A stretch of DNA of 64,000 nucleotides, from assembly GCF_003967195.1 (NCBI RefSeq), contig NZ_AP018725.1:1-64000 (forward strand), in the 5' to 3' direction. Positions 47,667-57,300 of this stretch are shown here, piece after piece. A program made the position numbers and the translations under genes. Origin of the DNA: Sulfuriflexus mobilis. Lineage in GTDB: Bacteria; Pseudomonadota; Gammaproteobacteria; AKS1. Within the stretch, counting starts at the first letter, position 1; every line of letters begins with the position of its first letter. Under the pieces are notes generated by a model. That model was not told the origin of the DNA and did not search any database. It saw nothing but the letters and a program-made list of their open reading frames with translations.

Positions 47667-49289
47667 CTATTTCGACCAGGTTATGAGTAATATTGCGGCA
47701 CCAAGTCCGGCACTGACATAACTCACTAATGGTTCATTGGACTGAAACAGGATCGCGGCGACGATGATCAGTGCGGCACCACTGATACCTGCAACGGTGC
47801 GGCGATTGTTCTGACGCATCTCCTGACGCAATTTTACCAGTTCTTCAGACTTCCACTCGATCTCGAGTTTGCCGTCGCGTGCCTTGTCCAGTACCTCGTG
47901 CAGGAGCAGCGGTAGCTCCGGCAACTTTTCCGCCATCAGCGGTGCGTTACGACGCAGGGATTTGGCAAGGCCACGCCAGCCGACGTGTTCATTCATCCAG
48001 CGTTCGAGGAAAGGCTTGGCCGTGGTCCACAGGTCGAGGTCAGGGTAGAGCTGGCGACCGAGGCCCTCGATGTTCAACAGGGTCTTCTGTAGCAGCACCA
48101 GTTGTGGCTGGATCGGCATGTCGAAGCGACGCGCGGTCTGGAACAGACGCAGCAATAGATTACCAAATGAGATTTCCTTTAATGGCCGTTCAAAGATCGG
48201 TTCACACACGGAACGGATCGCGGCCTCAAATTCGTCGACGCGGGTAGTGCGCGGTATCCAGCCGGACTCAACATGTAACTCGGCGACGCGGGCATAGTCG
48301 CGGTTGAAAAAGGCAAGGAAGTTTTCTGCCAGGTAACGCTGGTCATCGGGGTTGAGGGTACCCATGATACCGAAGTCAACGGCGATATAACGGCCGCTGT
48401 CTTCGACAAAGATATTTCCCGGGTGCATATCGGCGTGGAAGAAGTTGTGGCGGAATACCTGGGTGAAAAAGATCTCGACGCCGCGCTCGGAGAGCTCCTT
48501 CAGGTCGATGCCCTTGGCACGCAGCGTGGCGATGTCGCTGACCACGGTACCGTGTATGCGTTCCATGACCAGCACGTTACGCCGTGCCAGTGGCCAGTAG
48601 ACTTCGGGGACATACAATTTGTTCGAGCCACTAAAGTTGCGGCGCAACTGCGAGGCATTGGCGGCCTCGCGCATCAGGTCGAGTTCATCGAGGATAGTGT
48701 GTTCGTAATCGCTGACCACTTCGCGTGGCCGCAGACGGCGACCATCGGCCCAGTAAGACTCGGCGAGGCGCGCCAGTGTATGCAACAGGGACAGGTCGCG
48801 GCGGATGACCTTTTCTATGCCGGGGCGCAGCACCTTGACGATAACGCGCTTGCCGCCGGGCAGGGTGGCGGTATGCACCTGGGCAATCGAGGCCGAGGCC
48901 AGCGGGGTTTCATCAAACTCGGTAAACAACGTGTCGGTGCTCTCACCGAGCGCCTTTTCGATAATGCGGCGCGCCTCGGCACCGGGGAAGGCGGGCACAT
49001 TGTCTTGCAGTTGCGCGAGTTCATCGGCGATATCATCGGGCAACAGGTCGCGACGCGTCGAGAGGATCTGGCCGAACTTGACGAAGATCGGGCCGAGGTC
49101 TTCGAGGGTGCGACGGATACGCTCACCGCGCGAGGCCCTGATGCGTCGGAACCAGGTCCACGGCGCAAAAATATACAAAAAGCGTAGCGGTCGCAGCAGG
49201 TGCGTGGCGAATACCAGTTCATCAAGGCCATGCCGGGTCAGGACAAAGTTGATATGTGCCAGACGTAGCAGTTGTCTCGGTCCAAACAT
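47667..49289 (-). CDS. ubiB: Ubiquinone biosynthesis kinase-like protein UbiB
   Basis: UbiB is an atypical membrane kinase-like ATPase needed for ubiquinone synthesis. The 540-residue protein has the extended family motif with KFGQ ([20 protein letters not shown]), the Ala-rich loop [17 protein letters not shown], the catalytic HADMHPGN and VDFGIMG. Two C-terminal TM segments (near 500-540) anchor it. It follows ubiE-ubiJ, 13 nt after ubiJ, giving the classical ubiE-ubiJ-ubiB operon. Confidence 0.96.
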   Translation of the reverse strand: MFGPRQLLRLAHINFVLTRHGLDELVFATHLLRPLRFLYIFAPWTWFRRIRASRGERIRRTLEDLGPIFVKFGQILSTRRDLLPDDIADELAQLQDNVPAFPGAEARRIIEKALGESTDTLFTEFDETPLASASIAQVHTATLPGGKRVIVKVLRPGIEKVIRRDLSLLHTLARLAESYWADGRRLRPREVVSDYEHTILDELDLMREAANASQLRRNFSGSNKLYVPEVYWPLARRNVLVMERIHGTVVSDIATLRAKGIDLKELSERGVEIFFTQVFRHNFFHADMHPGNIFVEDSGRYIAVDFGIMGTLNPDDQRYLAENFLAFFNRDYARVAELHVESGWIPRTTRVDEFEAAIRSVCEPIFERPLKEISFGNLLLRLFQTARRFDMPIQPQLVLLQKTLLNIEGLGRQLYPDLDLWTTAKPFLERWMNEHVGWRGLAKSLRRNAPLMAEKLPELPLLLHEVLDKARDGKLEIEWKSEELVKLRQEMRQNNRRTVAGISGAALIIVAAILFQSNEPLVSYVSAGLGAAILLITWSK

Positions 49290-49302
49290 TATTCGTGGTC
49301 GC

Positions 49303-49926
49303 TCAGGCGTTGTTATTATTCATACGTTGCTCGAAACGAGCAAGACGCAATTCAAAACGTTCAAAGTCGGCGCGTAGCATATCGACCTCATCAAGGAATT
49401 GTTCAACGTCGACGCGTTGCGGCAGTATGCGCATCTCGTGTTGTAACAGCTCGGCGAGGTCTTGTTGCAGGCTGTCGGCGGCCTGTTCGCCCCAGTTGAT
49501 CAGCCCACGTACTCCGCGCCCAACCTGGTGGGCGGCGACATCGCCGACAAGCTTTGACAGCAGTTCTTCCCAGTCGATATCGATAGCGCCGAGCAGTTCC
49601 TGAATGGACTGACCGAACTCCACGTCACCGACAATCTTCACCTCACCCTTAAACATCGCATCACTCGCCTCTGTTTGCAGGGCAAGGCGGGCCAGACCAA
49701 GCGGGGTCGCGGAGATGGTCGTATCCACATGGCCCTCGGCAAAGGCGTGTACCTGCAGGCGGCCATCGACCGGTAACAGGTACACGGTCAGGTTTGGGCC
49801 ACGGATGTGCAGGGCCAGGAGTTTGCCCTCGAGGGCATGAATGCGTTGTGCGGCCTGCGGGTCGAGTTGCAGCACACGATTCAGTGCTACATCGAGTGCC
49901 GACACCAGCGGCACCGGCGCTCTCAC
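49303..49926 (-). CDS. ubiJ: Ubiquinone biosynthesis accessory factor UbiJ
   Basis: UbiJ is a 207-residue lipid-binding protein of the Ubi complex, with an SCP2 domain (about 15-115; [28 protein letters not shown]) and a C-terminal coiled coil ([19 protein letters not shown]). The GTG start overlaps the ubiE stop (GTGA), so the two are translationally coupled. Confidence 0.92.
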   Translation of the reverse strand: MRAPVPLVSALDVALNRVLQLDPQAAQRIHALEGKLLALHIRGPNLTVYLLPVDGRLQVHAFAEGHVDTTISATPLGLARLALQTEASDAMFKGEVKIVGDVEFGQSIQELLGAIDIDWEELLSKLVGDVAAHQVGRGVRGLINWGEQAADSLQQDLAELLQHEMRILPQRVDVEQFLDEVDMLRADFERFELRLARFEQRMNNNNA

Positions 49927-50681
49927 AGTTTATAACCCTTGTGCAGGGCGACCACACCGCCGGTCAGATTGTAATACTCGCAGCGTTCAAGGCCGGCCTG
50001 CTGCATCATGCCGAGCAGGGTCTCCTGATCGGGGTGCATGCGAATGGACTCGGCGAGGTAACGATAACTGTCGGCGTCATCGGTGATGAGTTTACCCATC
50101 ATCGGCAAGAGCTTGAAGGAGTACAGGTCATAGGCCTTGGACAGCAGGGGCAGGGTGGGTTTGGAGAACTCAAGGATGAGTAACTTGCCACCCGGCTTGA
50201 GAACACGCTGCATGGCGCGCAGGGCCTTGTCCTTGTCGGTGACATTGCGCAGGCCGAAACCGATGGTCACGCAGTCAAAATAATTGTCCGGAAAGGGCAG
50301 CAGTTCGGCATTGGCCTGCACGTATTCGACATTACCGACGATACCCTCATCGATAAGGCGTTCACGACCGACACCGAGCATGCTGCCATTGATGTCGCTG
50401 ATGACCACGCGGCCCTTTTGGCCGACACGCCTGGCCATGAGTGCGGTCAGGTCACCGGTACCCCCGGCGAGGTCCAGCACCTGCTGGCCCGGACGTAACG
50501 CGCTGACCTCGACGGTAAAACGTTTCCAGAGGCGGTGCACACCGAAAGACATGACATCGTTCATGATGTCATAACGGCTGGCGACTGAATCGAATACGCC
50601 ACGAACACGGTTTTGCTTGTCCTTGCGGTCGACGGTCTCGAAACCGAAGTGCGTGGTAGGACCCTGTTGTTCGTTGCTCAT
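49923..50681 (-). CDS. ubiE: Ubiquinone/menaquinone C-methyltransferase UbiE
   Basis: UbiE is a SAM-dependent methyltransferase of the quinone pathway. At 252 residues it has THFGFETV near the start, then [18 protein letters not shown], the SAM-binding motif [12 protein letters not shown], and [14 protein letters not shown]. Length and motifs match E. coli UbiE (251). It heads the ubiEJB cluster, 28 nt after a DUF971 gene. Confidence 0.97.
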   Translation of the reverse strand: MSNEQQGPTTHFGFETVDRKDKQNRVRGVFDSVASRYDIMNDVMSFGVHRLWKRFTVEVSALRPGQQVLDLAGGTGDLTALMARRVGQKGRVVISDINGSMLGVGRERLIDEGIVGNVEYVQANAELLPFPDNYFDCVTIGFGLRNVTDKDKALRAMQRVLKPGGKLLILEFSKPTLPLLSKAYDLYSFKLLPMMGKLITDDADSYRYLAESIRMHPDQETLLGMMQQAGLERCEYYNLTGGVVALHKGYKL

Positions 50682-50709
50682 GTCGTGCCCCTGTTATGGT
50701 TGGCGGGTG

Positions 50710-51096
50710 TTAAATATTACTCAGGTCTTTCGCCAGGTCGCGTCGTGAACGGCCAGCCGCCTTCAGGCGTTGCAGGTAGTCTTCCCACATGGCATCACGG
50801 TTCATGCCGAAATTATACAGGGTATCCCAGGCATAAATCCCGGTATCGTGGCCGTCATCGAAACGCAGCAGCACGGCATAACTGCCAACCGGCTCGATGG
50901 CCTCGATGTTGACGCCTTCCTTACCAACCTGCAACACGCCCTCACCGGGGCCATGTCCCTGTACCTCGGCGGACGGGGAGTTTACACGCAGGAATTCGCA
51001 GCTGAGTTCAAAGTGCTTGCCATCGTCGAAGGTCAGCTCGAGCATACGTGCCTGTTTGTTAAGTTTAATCTCTGTGGGTATAGGTTTTTTTGACAT
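50710..51096 (-). CDS. DUF971-domain protein
   Basis: This 128-residue small protein matches the DUF971 pattern (gamma-butyrobetaine hydroxylase N-terminal-like): LELTFDDGKHFELSCEFLRV, NIEAIEPVGSYAVLLRFDDGH and DTGIYAWDTLY. In some proteins this domain has been linked to Fe-S proteins, but no function is assigned here. The metal-binding cysteine pattern of the hydroxylase version is absent. It lies between hslU and ubiE, a frequent gammaproteobacterial position. Confidence 0.88.
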   Translation of the reverse strand: MSKKPIPTEIKLNKQARMLELTFDDGKHFELSCEFLRVNSPSAEVQGHGPGEGVLQVGKEGVNIEAIEPVGSYAVLLRFDDGHDTGIYAWDTLYNFGMNRDAMWEDYLQRLKAAGRSRRDLAKDLSNI

Positions 51097-51146
51097 GGTA
51101 CTTACCTCGTTGGACCCGGGCGACTACTTTCACCCCGAGAGTGTAT

Positions 51147-52481
51147 TTAGAGTATATAACGGCTCATGTCTTCGTCACCGGCCAGTTCACCAAGGTGTTC
51201 GTCGACATAGCCACCATCAATGGTGATGCTTTCGCCAGGCTTGTCGCAGGCCTCGAAGGAGATGGTTTCCAGCAGGCGCTCCATGACCGTGTGCAGGCGG
51301 CGGGCACCGATGTTCTCGGTGGTTTCGTTGACCTGGAAGGCCATCTCGGCGATACGCGCGATGCCGTCGTCGGTGAAATGCAGCGTCACCGACTCGGTCT
51401 GCATCAGGGCGATGTACTGCTCAGTGAGCGAGGCATCCGGTTCGGTAAGGATGCGCACGAATTCTTCAGCGCCGAGGGAGTCGAGTTCGACACGGATCGG
51501 CAGGCGGCCCTGCAATTCCGGGATCAGGTCGGAGGGCTTGGTCAGGTGGAAGGCACCCGAGGCGATAAACAGGATGTGGTCGGTCTTGACCATGCCGTAC
51601 TTGGTGGAGACGGTGCAGCCTTCGACCAGGGGCAGCAGGTCGCGTTGCACACCCTCGCGGGAGACATCCGGGCTGCTGCTGTGGCCGCGTTTGGCGATCT
51701 TGTCCATTTCATCGAGGAACACGATGCCGTTTTGCTCGACCGCCTCCATGGCACGGGCCTTGAGGCTGTCTTCATCGACCAGCCGTGCGGCCTCTTCCTC
51801 GATGAGGATCTTGAGGGCGTCAGACACGGCGAGTTTCTTGGTCTTGGTACGCGTGTTGCCCATGTTCTGGAACATGTCCTGCAGCTGCGAGGTCATTTCC
51901 TCCATGCCGGGCGGGGCCATGATCTCGACGCCGACACTGCTGGCGCGGGTCTCAATCTCGACTTCTTTGTCATCGAGTTTGCCCTCGCGCAGCATCTTGC
52001 GGAATTTCTGCCGGGTCTCGTTAGTGTCCTTTTCGGCGTCATCAATACCGCGCGGGGGTGGCAGCAATAGGTCGAGGATCTTGTCCTCGGCGGCGTCCTC
52101 GGCTCGATGACGGACCTTGTGGGTTTCCTGCTCACGGAACATTTTCATTGCGAGGTCTGCAAGATCGCGGATAATCGACTCCACATCGCGTCCAACATAG
52201 CCGACTTCGGTGAATTTGGTCGCTTCAACCTTCATAAACGGTGCATTCGCCAGTTTGGCAAGGCGGCGGGCGATCTCGGTCTTGCCGACCCCGGTCGGGC
52301 CGATCATGAGGATGTTCTTCGGCGTGATCTCGTTGCGCAGGCTGTCTTCAACCTGCATGCGGCGCCAGCGGTTGCGCAGGGCAATGGCTACGGCGCGTTT
52401 GGCGGCGGCCTGGCCGATGATGTGCTTGTCGAGTTCCTGCACGATCTCGCGCGGGGTCATGGATTGAGTGGTATCAGGCAT
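51147..52481 (-). CDS. hslU: HslU (ClpY) AAA+ unfoldase
   Basis: HslU is a hexameric ATPase that unfolds substrates for the HslV peptidase. The 444-residue protein has [17 protein letters not shown], Walker [14 protein letters not shown] (61-73), the pore loop GYVGRDVES, the intermediate I-domain (about 110-240), Walker [11 protein letters not shown] and the C-terminal YIL tail that inserts into HslV. It starts 20 nt after hslV. Confidence 0.98.
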   Translation of the reverse strand: MPDTTQSMTPREIVQELDKHIIGQAAAKRAVAIALRNRWRRMQVEDSLRNEITPKNILMIGPTGVGKTEIARRLAKLANAPFMKVEATKFTEVGYVGRDVESIIRDLADLAMKMFREQETHKVRHRAEDAAEDKILDLLLPPPRGIDDAEKDTNETRQKFRKMLREGKLDDKEVEIETRASSVGVEIMAPPGMEEMTSQLQDMFQNMGNTRTKTKKLAVSDALKILIEEEAARLVDEDSLKARAMEAVEQNGIVFLDEMDKIAKRGHSSSPDVSREGVQRDLLPLVEGCTVSTKYGMVKTDHILFIASGAFHLTKPSDLIPELQGRLPIRVELDSLGAEEFVRILTEPDASLTEQYIALMQTESVTLHFTDDGIARIAEMAFQVNETTENIGARRLHTVMERLLETISFEACDKPGESITIDGGYVDEHLGELAGDEDMSRYIL

Positions 52482-52501
52482 AGTGCTATCGGCGACGCGA
52501 C

Positions 52502-53050
52502 TTATTTGGCCGCGCCGTTCAGTTCTTCAATGGTCAGGTTGTCGTTGGTGTAAACGCAGATCTCGGCGGCGATCTTCAGGCCCTTTTCGACCACCTCGCG
52601 AGCCTCGAGCTCGGTATTCTGCAACAGGGCGCGGGCCGCGGCCTGGGCAAAGGGGCCGCCGGAGCCGATGGCCATGATGTTGTTTTCCGGCTCGATGACA
52701 TCACCGTTGCCGGAGATGATCAGCGAGGTCTCCTTGTCGGCGACCACAAGCAGGGCCTCGAGGCGGCGCAGCATGTTGTCGGTACGCCATTGTTTGGCCA
52801 GTTCCACGGCGGCACGGGTCAGGTTACCGGAGTGTTTTTCCAGTTCGGCCTCGAAACGCTCAAAGAGGGTAAAGGCGTCGGCGGTACCGCCGGCGAAACC
52901 GGCAATGACCTGGTCGTTATAGAGGCGGCGGACCTTGCGGGCATTGCCCTTCATGACCGTGTCGCCCATGGAGACCTGGCCATCACCGCCCACGGCGACT
53001 TTGCCGTTGCGGCGCACGGAGAGGATCGTTGTGCCGTCAAACTGTTTCAA
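52502..53050 (-). CDS. hslV: HslV (ClpQ) peptidase
   Basis: HslV is the threonine protease partner of HslU. The best start is a TTG 8-9 nt after AAGGA, giving [25 protein letters not shown] and 182 residues. The predicted mature enzyme starts with the catalytic Thr after removal of a short propeptide, a form seen in several proteobacteria, whereas E. coli starts MTTIVS. Further motifs: [20 protein letters not shown] and [16 protein letters not shown]. The frame stays open far upstream, but that part has no homology. Confidence 0.93.
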   Translation of the reverse strand: MKQFDGTTILSVRRNGKVAVGGDGQVSMGDTVMKGNARKVRRLYNDQVIAGFAGGTADAFTLFERFEAELEKHSGNLTRAAVELAKQWRTDNMLRRLEALLVVADKETSLIISGNGDVIEPENNIMAIGSGGPFAQAAARALLQNTELEAREVVEKGLKIAAEICVYTNDNLTIEELNGAAK

Positions 53051-53162
53051 GACTGTATTCCTTAAATGAATTGCAAAAAAGGGTGGTCGATTGTACACGA
53101 GATGGGGCCGGGTATGGATTTTTTCAAGCGAATCAGGGAGTAACCCTGTACCGCAAAAGGGT

Positions 53163-54068
53163 TCAGGGACGCTTGCGCTTGGCCCGCGGGTGAGCGGCAT
53201 CGTAGACCTTGGCGAGGTGCTGGAAATCGAGGTGGGTATAGATCTGGGTGGTGCCGATATCGGCGTGACCGAGTAGCTCCTGTACCGCACGCAGGTCGCC
53301 GCTCGATTCGAGCAGGTGGCTGGCAAAGGAATGACGCAGGCGGTGCGGGTGGACGCGGACATCGAGCCCCTGTTTCAGTCCCCACTGCTGCATGCGCTGT
53401 TCGATACCACGCCCGGACAGGCGTGTCCCGTTGCGGCTGACAAACAGGGCCTGCTCATCCGCCTTAGCCAGTCCGTCGCGCCGCCCAAGCCAGTCCTTGA
53501 GGGCCTTTATGGCAAGACGACCGACAGGCAACACGCGGGTCTTTGCGCCCTTGCCGGTGACGCGCACCAGTGCGTCGGCGTAATCGATATCGTTCAGGTC
53601 GAGACCGGCCAGTTCAGAGAGGCGCAGGCCGGAGGAGTACATGAGTTCCATGATGGCACGATCCCGGATCGACAAGGGGTCTTTGGCCTTGATCTCGAGC
53701 AGGCGATTGACCTGGTCGGCATCCAGTACCTTGGGCAGGCTGCGTTTGACCTTGGGGGCGCTGACCCCCTCGGCCGGGTTGTGTGTGACCTGTTCCTCGC
53801 GCAACAGGTAACGGAACAGGCTTCTTAGCGAAGACAGCAGGCGTGCGATACTGCGTCCATGCAGGCCCTCGCGGTGCAGCTGTGCCACCAGCGCCCGGAC
53901 CTGATGGATATCCAGTTGCGGCCAGTGCTGGATGTGCCGTGCCTCGCAAAAGGCGCAGACGCGCCGCAGGTCGCGACGGTAATTAATAACTGTCTGTGGA
54001 GAAAGACGCCGTTCGAGCTCAAGGTGGCTAAAGAATTTTGTCAGCCAGTCTGTTTTGGTCTCTGGCAT
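53163..54068 (-). CDS. xerC: Tyrosine recombinase XerC
   Basis: XerC resolves chromosome dimers at dif with XerD. The 301-residue protein has an N-terminal SAM-like core-binding domain (TQ-type, [14 protein letters not shown]) and the catalytic domain with the Arg of [17 protein letters not shown], the [15 protein letters not shown] box (HxxR), the later His of [11 protein letters not shown] and the nucleophile Tyr in IYTHLDF. It follows the DUF484 gene by 12 nt, in the conserved dapF-DUF484-xerC cluster. Confidence 0.95.
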   Translation of the reverse strand: MPETKTDWLTKFFSHLELERRLSPQTVINYRRDLRRVCAFCEARHIQHWPQLDIHQVRALVAQLHREGLHGRSIARLLSSLRSLFRYLLREEQVTHNPAEGVSAPKVKRSLPKVLDADQVNRLLEIKAKDPLSIRDRAIMELMYSSGLRLSELAGLDLNDIDYADALVRVTGKGAKTRVLPVGRLAIKALKDWLGRRDGLAKADEQALFVSRNGTRLSGRGIEQRMQQWGLKQGLDVRVHPHRLRHSFASHLLESSGDLRAVQELLGHADIGTTQIYTHLDFQHLAKVYDAAHPRAKRKRP

Positions 54069-54080
54069 GTTGACGTCCGC

Positions 54081-54779
54081 TTACAGATGGGGGCGCAGGG
54101 TGCGGCCGACCATATCACCAATGTGACTCAGGAAAACCGTGCCCATTGCCGGATTAAAGCGTTGCTCGTCATAACTGCCGATGGCGAGCAGACCGAAGCA
54201 TTCCTTGTCGCATACCGGCACCAGCGCCGCCGAGGCGATATCCGTGGCGGCATCGACAAACAGGAAGCGAGCCTGGGCCTCATCGAGCGCGCCACAGAGC
54301 GGCTTCTTCTGGCGGAAGAACTTGCTGAATAATTGCTCGAGCATCTCGTCACGAGTGATAAACGCAACATCATTGACGTCACTGGCCTGTTCTGGCGAGT
54401 TGAACAGGCGCAGGACAACGCTGTCGGCGAGGAATTCACTGCGCAAGCTATCTTGTACGGCATAGAAAACCTCATCGAGCGAGGTGGTTTCCATCAGGGC
54501 CAGTGCCATCTTCTGGATGCGGGCATTGAGTTTGTCGTTGTCGCGGGCGATTTGGATCAGGTTATTGAGTTTTTGTTCCAGCTTCTGATTATTGTCACGC
54601 AGGATATTGACCTGGCGTTCAATCAGGGAGACGGCGGTACCACTTGGGTGTGGCAGGCGCATCTCGGCGAGCAGGTTGATGTTATTCTCAAAAAAGCGTG
54701 GGTGCTTTTGTAAAAATTCGGCCACATCCTTCTCGGAGGCGCCATCGATATTCAGGTCTTTTCCCTGGTGTGAGCTCAT
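54081..54779 (-). CDS. DUF484-family (GAF-like) protein
   Basis: The 232-residue protein has an N-terminal helical part (EKDVAEFLQKHPRFFENN), a coiled coil (LIERQVNILRDNNQKLEQKL) and a GAF-like C-terminal domain (FLFVDAATDIASAALVPV, FGLLAIGSYDEQRF). DUF484 genes are conserved between dapF and xerC in Gammaproteobacteria; the function is not settled. It overlaps the dapF stop by 4 nt. Confidence 0.93.
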   Translation of the reverse strand: MSSHQGKDLNIDGASEKDVAEFLQKHPRFFENNINLLAEMRLPHPSGTAVSLIERQVNILRDNNQKLEQKLNNLIQIARDNDKLNARIQKMALALMETTSLDEVFYAVQDSLRSEFLADSVVLRLFNSPEQASDVNDVAFITRDEMLEQLFSKFFRQKKPLCGALDEAQARFLFVDAATDIASAALVPVCDKECFGLLAIGSYDEQRFNPAMGTVFLSHIGDMVGRTLRPHL

Positions 54780-55606
54780 ATTTCTATCTGGCCATCAAAT
54801 ACATGGGTGGCGGGGCCGGTCATCCAGACAGGGCTGTCGTCACCTGCCCAGCTGATCTGCAGCGTGCCGCCGCGTAAAGCTAGGGCTACCTTATCATCAA
54901 CCAGCCCCTGTTGACGAGCGACAACCATCGCCGCGCAGGCACCACTGCCGCAGGCCTCGGTTTCTCCGGCGCCGCGTTCATAGACGCGCAGGCGCATATG
55001 TGTACGGTCTACGACCTCGGCAAAGCCGACGTTAACCCGATTGGGAAAATCGGGGTGCGCCTCGAGCCGTGGTCCGAGCTCGGCCACCGGTGCGCTATCG
55101 ACATTATCGACAAAAAGCACGGCATGCGGGTTGCCCATGGAGACGGCAGAAAAGTGGACTATCTCATCATCAATGTTCAGGCTGTACTCGGTCTCAACCG
55201 TATCATGGTGCATGGGGATATCGGCCGGTGCAAAGCGTGGTTGGCCCATGTTGACGGTCACCTCACCATTGGCCTCGACCTGCAGGCTGATACGGCCGGA
55301 GGCCGTATCGACGAGAATGGTGTTGTTGTCGGTTAGCCCCTTGTCACGGACGAAACGGGCAAAGCAGCGCGCACCATTGCCACACTGTTCTACCTCGCCG
55401 CCATCGGCATTGTAGATGCGATAAAAGAATTCGCTGTCGCTTTGCTGCGGCCTCTCAACAATCAATAGCTGGTCACAACCGATGCCGCGGTGGCGATCGG
55501 CAAGGTGACGGACCTGTTCCGTATCGAGCGATACAGACTGGTTGATGGCATCGATAACGACAAAGTCATTACCCAGTCCATGCATTTTGCTGAAGTTGAG
55601 TATCAT
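54776..55606 (-). CDS. dapF: Diaminopimelate epimerase
   Basis: DapF interconverts LL- and meso-diaminopimelate for lysine and peptidoglycan. The 276-residue protein has both active-site cysteines: EQCGNGARCFARFV (first) and TEACGSGACAAMVVA (second), plus the MHGLGNDFVVID start. It follows lysA after a spacer holding an inverted repeat and overlaps the DUF484 gene, so the order is lptM-lysA-dapF-DUF484-xerC. Confidence 0.97.
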   Translation of the reverse strand: MILNFSKMHGLGNDFVVIDAINQSVSLDTEQVRHLADRHRGIGCDQLLIVERPQQSDSEFFYRIYNADGGEVEQCGNGARCFARFVRDKGLTDNNTILVDTASGRISLQVEANGEVTVNMGQPRFAPADIPMHHDTVETEYSLNIDDEIVHFSAVSMGNPHAVLFVDNVDSAPVAELGPRLEAHPDFPNRVNVGFAEVVDRTHMRLRVYERGAGETEACGSGACAAMVVARQQGLVDDKVALALRGGTLQISWAGDDSPVWMTGPATHVFDGQIEI

Positions 55607-55672
55607 GTTGCCAAGGGTAGCGCGCCCGCCCGGTTTTGCAAAGCTATTGTGTATAAAACAAAAAAATGCAAT

Positions 55673-55749
55673 GGACAGGATTCACTGGATTAACGTGATA
55701 TTTTGAGTGTAAATAAATACGTCGTTTTTTAATCCAGTGAATCCGGTCC
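55673..55749. repeat. 21-bp inverted repeat between lysA and dapF
   Basis: GGACAGGATTCACTGGATTAA and its complement TTAATCCAGTGAATCCGGTCC are identical except for one base and are 35 bp apart. Words like ATCCAGTGAATCC recur as dispersed palindromic units in many bacterial genomes. It could also act as a terminator or attenuator for lysA (A/T-rich, T6 run before the second arm). Confidence 0.7.
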
Positions 55750-55775
55750 AAATAGATTTTGCTCTTAGTCCGGTC

Positions 55776-57029
55776 TTAATCGGGCAACAGATGTTCGCCC
55801 CTGGTGAGGTCGGCGAGGCTTTCTCGCTCACGGATCACATGCACCTTGTCGGCATCGATCATGACCTCGGCGGCGCGCGGTCGTGAGTTGTAATTCGAAC
55901 TCATGCTAAAGCCATAGGCACCGGAAGAGCGTACCGCGAGCAGGTCGCCTTGCTGCAGGGCCAGCAGACGCTGTTTGCCGAGGAAGTCTCCGGTCTCACA
56001 GACCGGGCCGACGATGTCATACATCTGCGCCATCGGTGCCGGCCGTGGGCAGACAGCATCTATAGCCTGCCAGGCACCATACAACGAGGGTCGCATCAGG
56101 TCGTTCATGGCCGCATCGACAATGGCAAAGTTACGTTCATCGCCGTGTTTGAGGAACTCGACCCGGGTCAGCAGCACACCGGCATTGCCGACAATGGCCC
56201 GGCCCGGTTCAATAATGATTTCCTGCGGGCGGTTGCCGAGTACCTCTGTAATCGTCCTGGCATAGTCAGCCGGGCTCGGCGGGGTCTCGTTGGCATAACA
56301 AATACCGACACCGCCACCGATGTCGATGTGCTGCAGGCTGATGCCACCTGCGGCGAGTGTGTCGACCAGCGTCAGGGTGCGGGCCAGCGCCTCGGCAAAC
56401 GGCGACAGCTCGGTCAGTTGCGAGCCGATATGGCAGTCAATACCGTGGATCTGGAGGTGTTCCAGTTCGGCGGCACGGGCATAGGCATCGGCGGCCTTTT
56501 CAATGGGAATACCGAACTTGTTCTCTTTCAGGCCGGTGGAAATATACGGGTGCGTGCCGGCATCGATGTCCGGGTTGACGCGTAGCGAGACGGGCGCGGT
56601 CTTGCCGACTCGCCCGGCAACCTGGTTGATACGCTCCAGTTCTGCTTCGGATTCGACATTGAAACAGCGAATACCCACCTCGAGTGCACGGGCGATCTCG
56701 TCCGGGCGCTTGCCGACGCCGGAGAAGACCACGCGGGAGGCATCACCGCCAGCGGCGAGTACACGCTCAAGCTCGCCGACCGAGACGATGTCAAAGCCCG
56801 AGCCAAGGCGGGCGAGGATGTTCAGCACCGCGAGGTTAGAGTTGGCCTTGACCGCGTAGCAGACCAGGTGGGCGCGCCCGGCAAAGGCCGCATCAAAGGC
56901 GCGCCACTGGCTCTCGATGGCCGCGCGCGAGTAGACATAACACGGGGTGCCACACTGCGCGGCGACCGCCTCCAGCGAAACAGCCTCGGCGTGCAGCACC
57001 TTGTCTGCATAGGCAAAAAAGTCAGTCAT
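55776..57029 (-). CDS. lysA: Diaminopimelate decarboxylase
   Basis: LysA is a PLP enzyme making lysine from meso-diaminopimelate. The 417-residue protein has the PLP lysine K61 in CYAVKANSN, the HIDIGGGVG glycine loop, IIEPGRAIVGNAG, and CETGDFLGK-type substrate residues (VGPVCETGDFLG). It starts 9 nt after the LptM-like lipoprotein gene. Confidence 0.97.
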   Translation of the reverse strand: MTDFFAYADKVLHAEAVSLEAVAAQCGTPCYVYSRAAIESQWRAFDAAFAGRAHLVCYAVKANSNLAVLNILARLGSGFDIVSVGELERVLAAGGDASRVVFSGVGKRPDEIARALEVGIRCFNVESEAELERINQVAGRVGKTAPVSLRVNPDIDAGTHPYISTGLKENKFGIPIEKAADAYARAAELEHLQIHGIDCHIGSQLTELSPFAEALARTLTLVDTLAAGGISLQHIDIGGGVGICYANETPPSPADYARTITEVLGNRPQEIIIEPGRAIVGNAGVLLTRVEFLKHGDERNFAIVDAAMNDLMRPSLYGAWQAIDAVCPRPAPMAQMYDIVGPVCETGDFLGKQRLLALQQGDLLAVRSSGAYGFSMSSNYNSRPRAAEVMIDADKVHVIRERESLADLTRGEHLLPD

Positions 57030-57038
57030 GGACGTCGA

Positions 57039-57167
57039 TCAGGCCTGGGTGTGTTGCGTCTGCTTGGCCACAGGCAGATATAAATCGCCCTTTTGGCCAC
57101 AGGCCGTGAGCAGTGGCAGGCTGAGCAGTAGGGCAAAAACAAGTCGGCCGAGTCTTTTGTTATTCAT
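57039..57167 (-). CDS. lptM: LptM (YifL)-like small lipoprotein
   Basis: This is a 42-residue outer-membrane lipoprotein. The signal MNNKRLGRLVFALLLSLPLL leads to the lipobox LTAC|GQKGDLYLP, the conserved LptM core CGQKGxLYxP. In E. coli LptM assists LptD oxidative maturation. Position immediately upstream of lysA is the standard gammaproteobacterial location, which confirms this very short gene. Confidence 0.92.
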   Translation of the reverse strand: MNNKRLGRLVFALLLSLPLLTACGQKGDLYLPVAKQTQHTQA

Positions 57168-57300
57168 TACGCGATACCATATAAAGGTGACTTGTGCGGG
57201 AGTATACCAAACGGCGCGGCTCGCGCACGCGGCTACGTGTTTCGCTATATTGGGGTCCTGTCGACGAGAATGACCTCAGCCAACAGATAAAAGGTGCAGT

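Noticed and set aside
51220-52110. Long open frame opposite hslU
   Set aside because: Ser/Arg-rich composition of an antisense shadow; hslU on the other strand is fully conserved.
53051-53362. N-terminal extension of HslV by about 100 codons
   Set aside because: It overlaps xerC on the same strand, lacks family similarity, and the TTG start has a proper ribosome-binding site.
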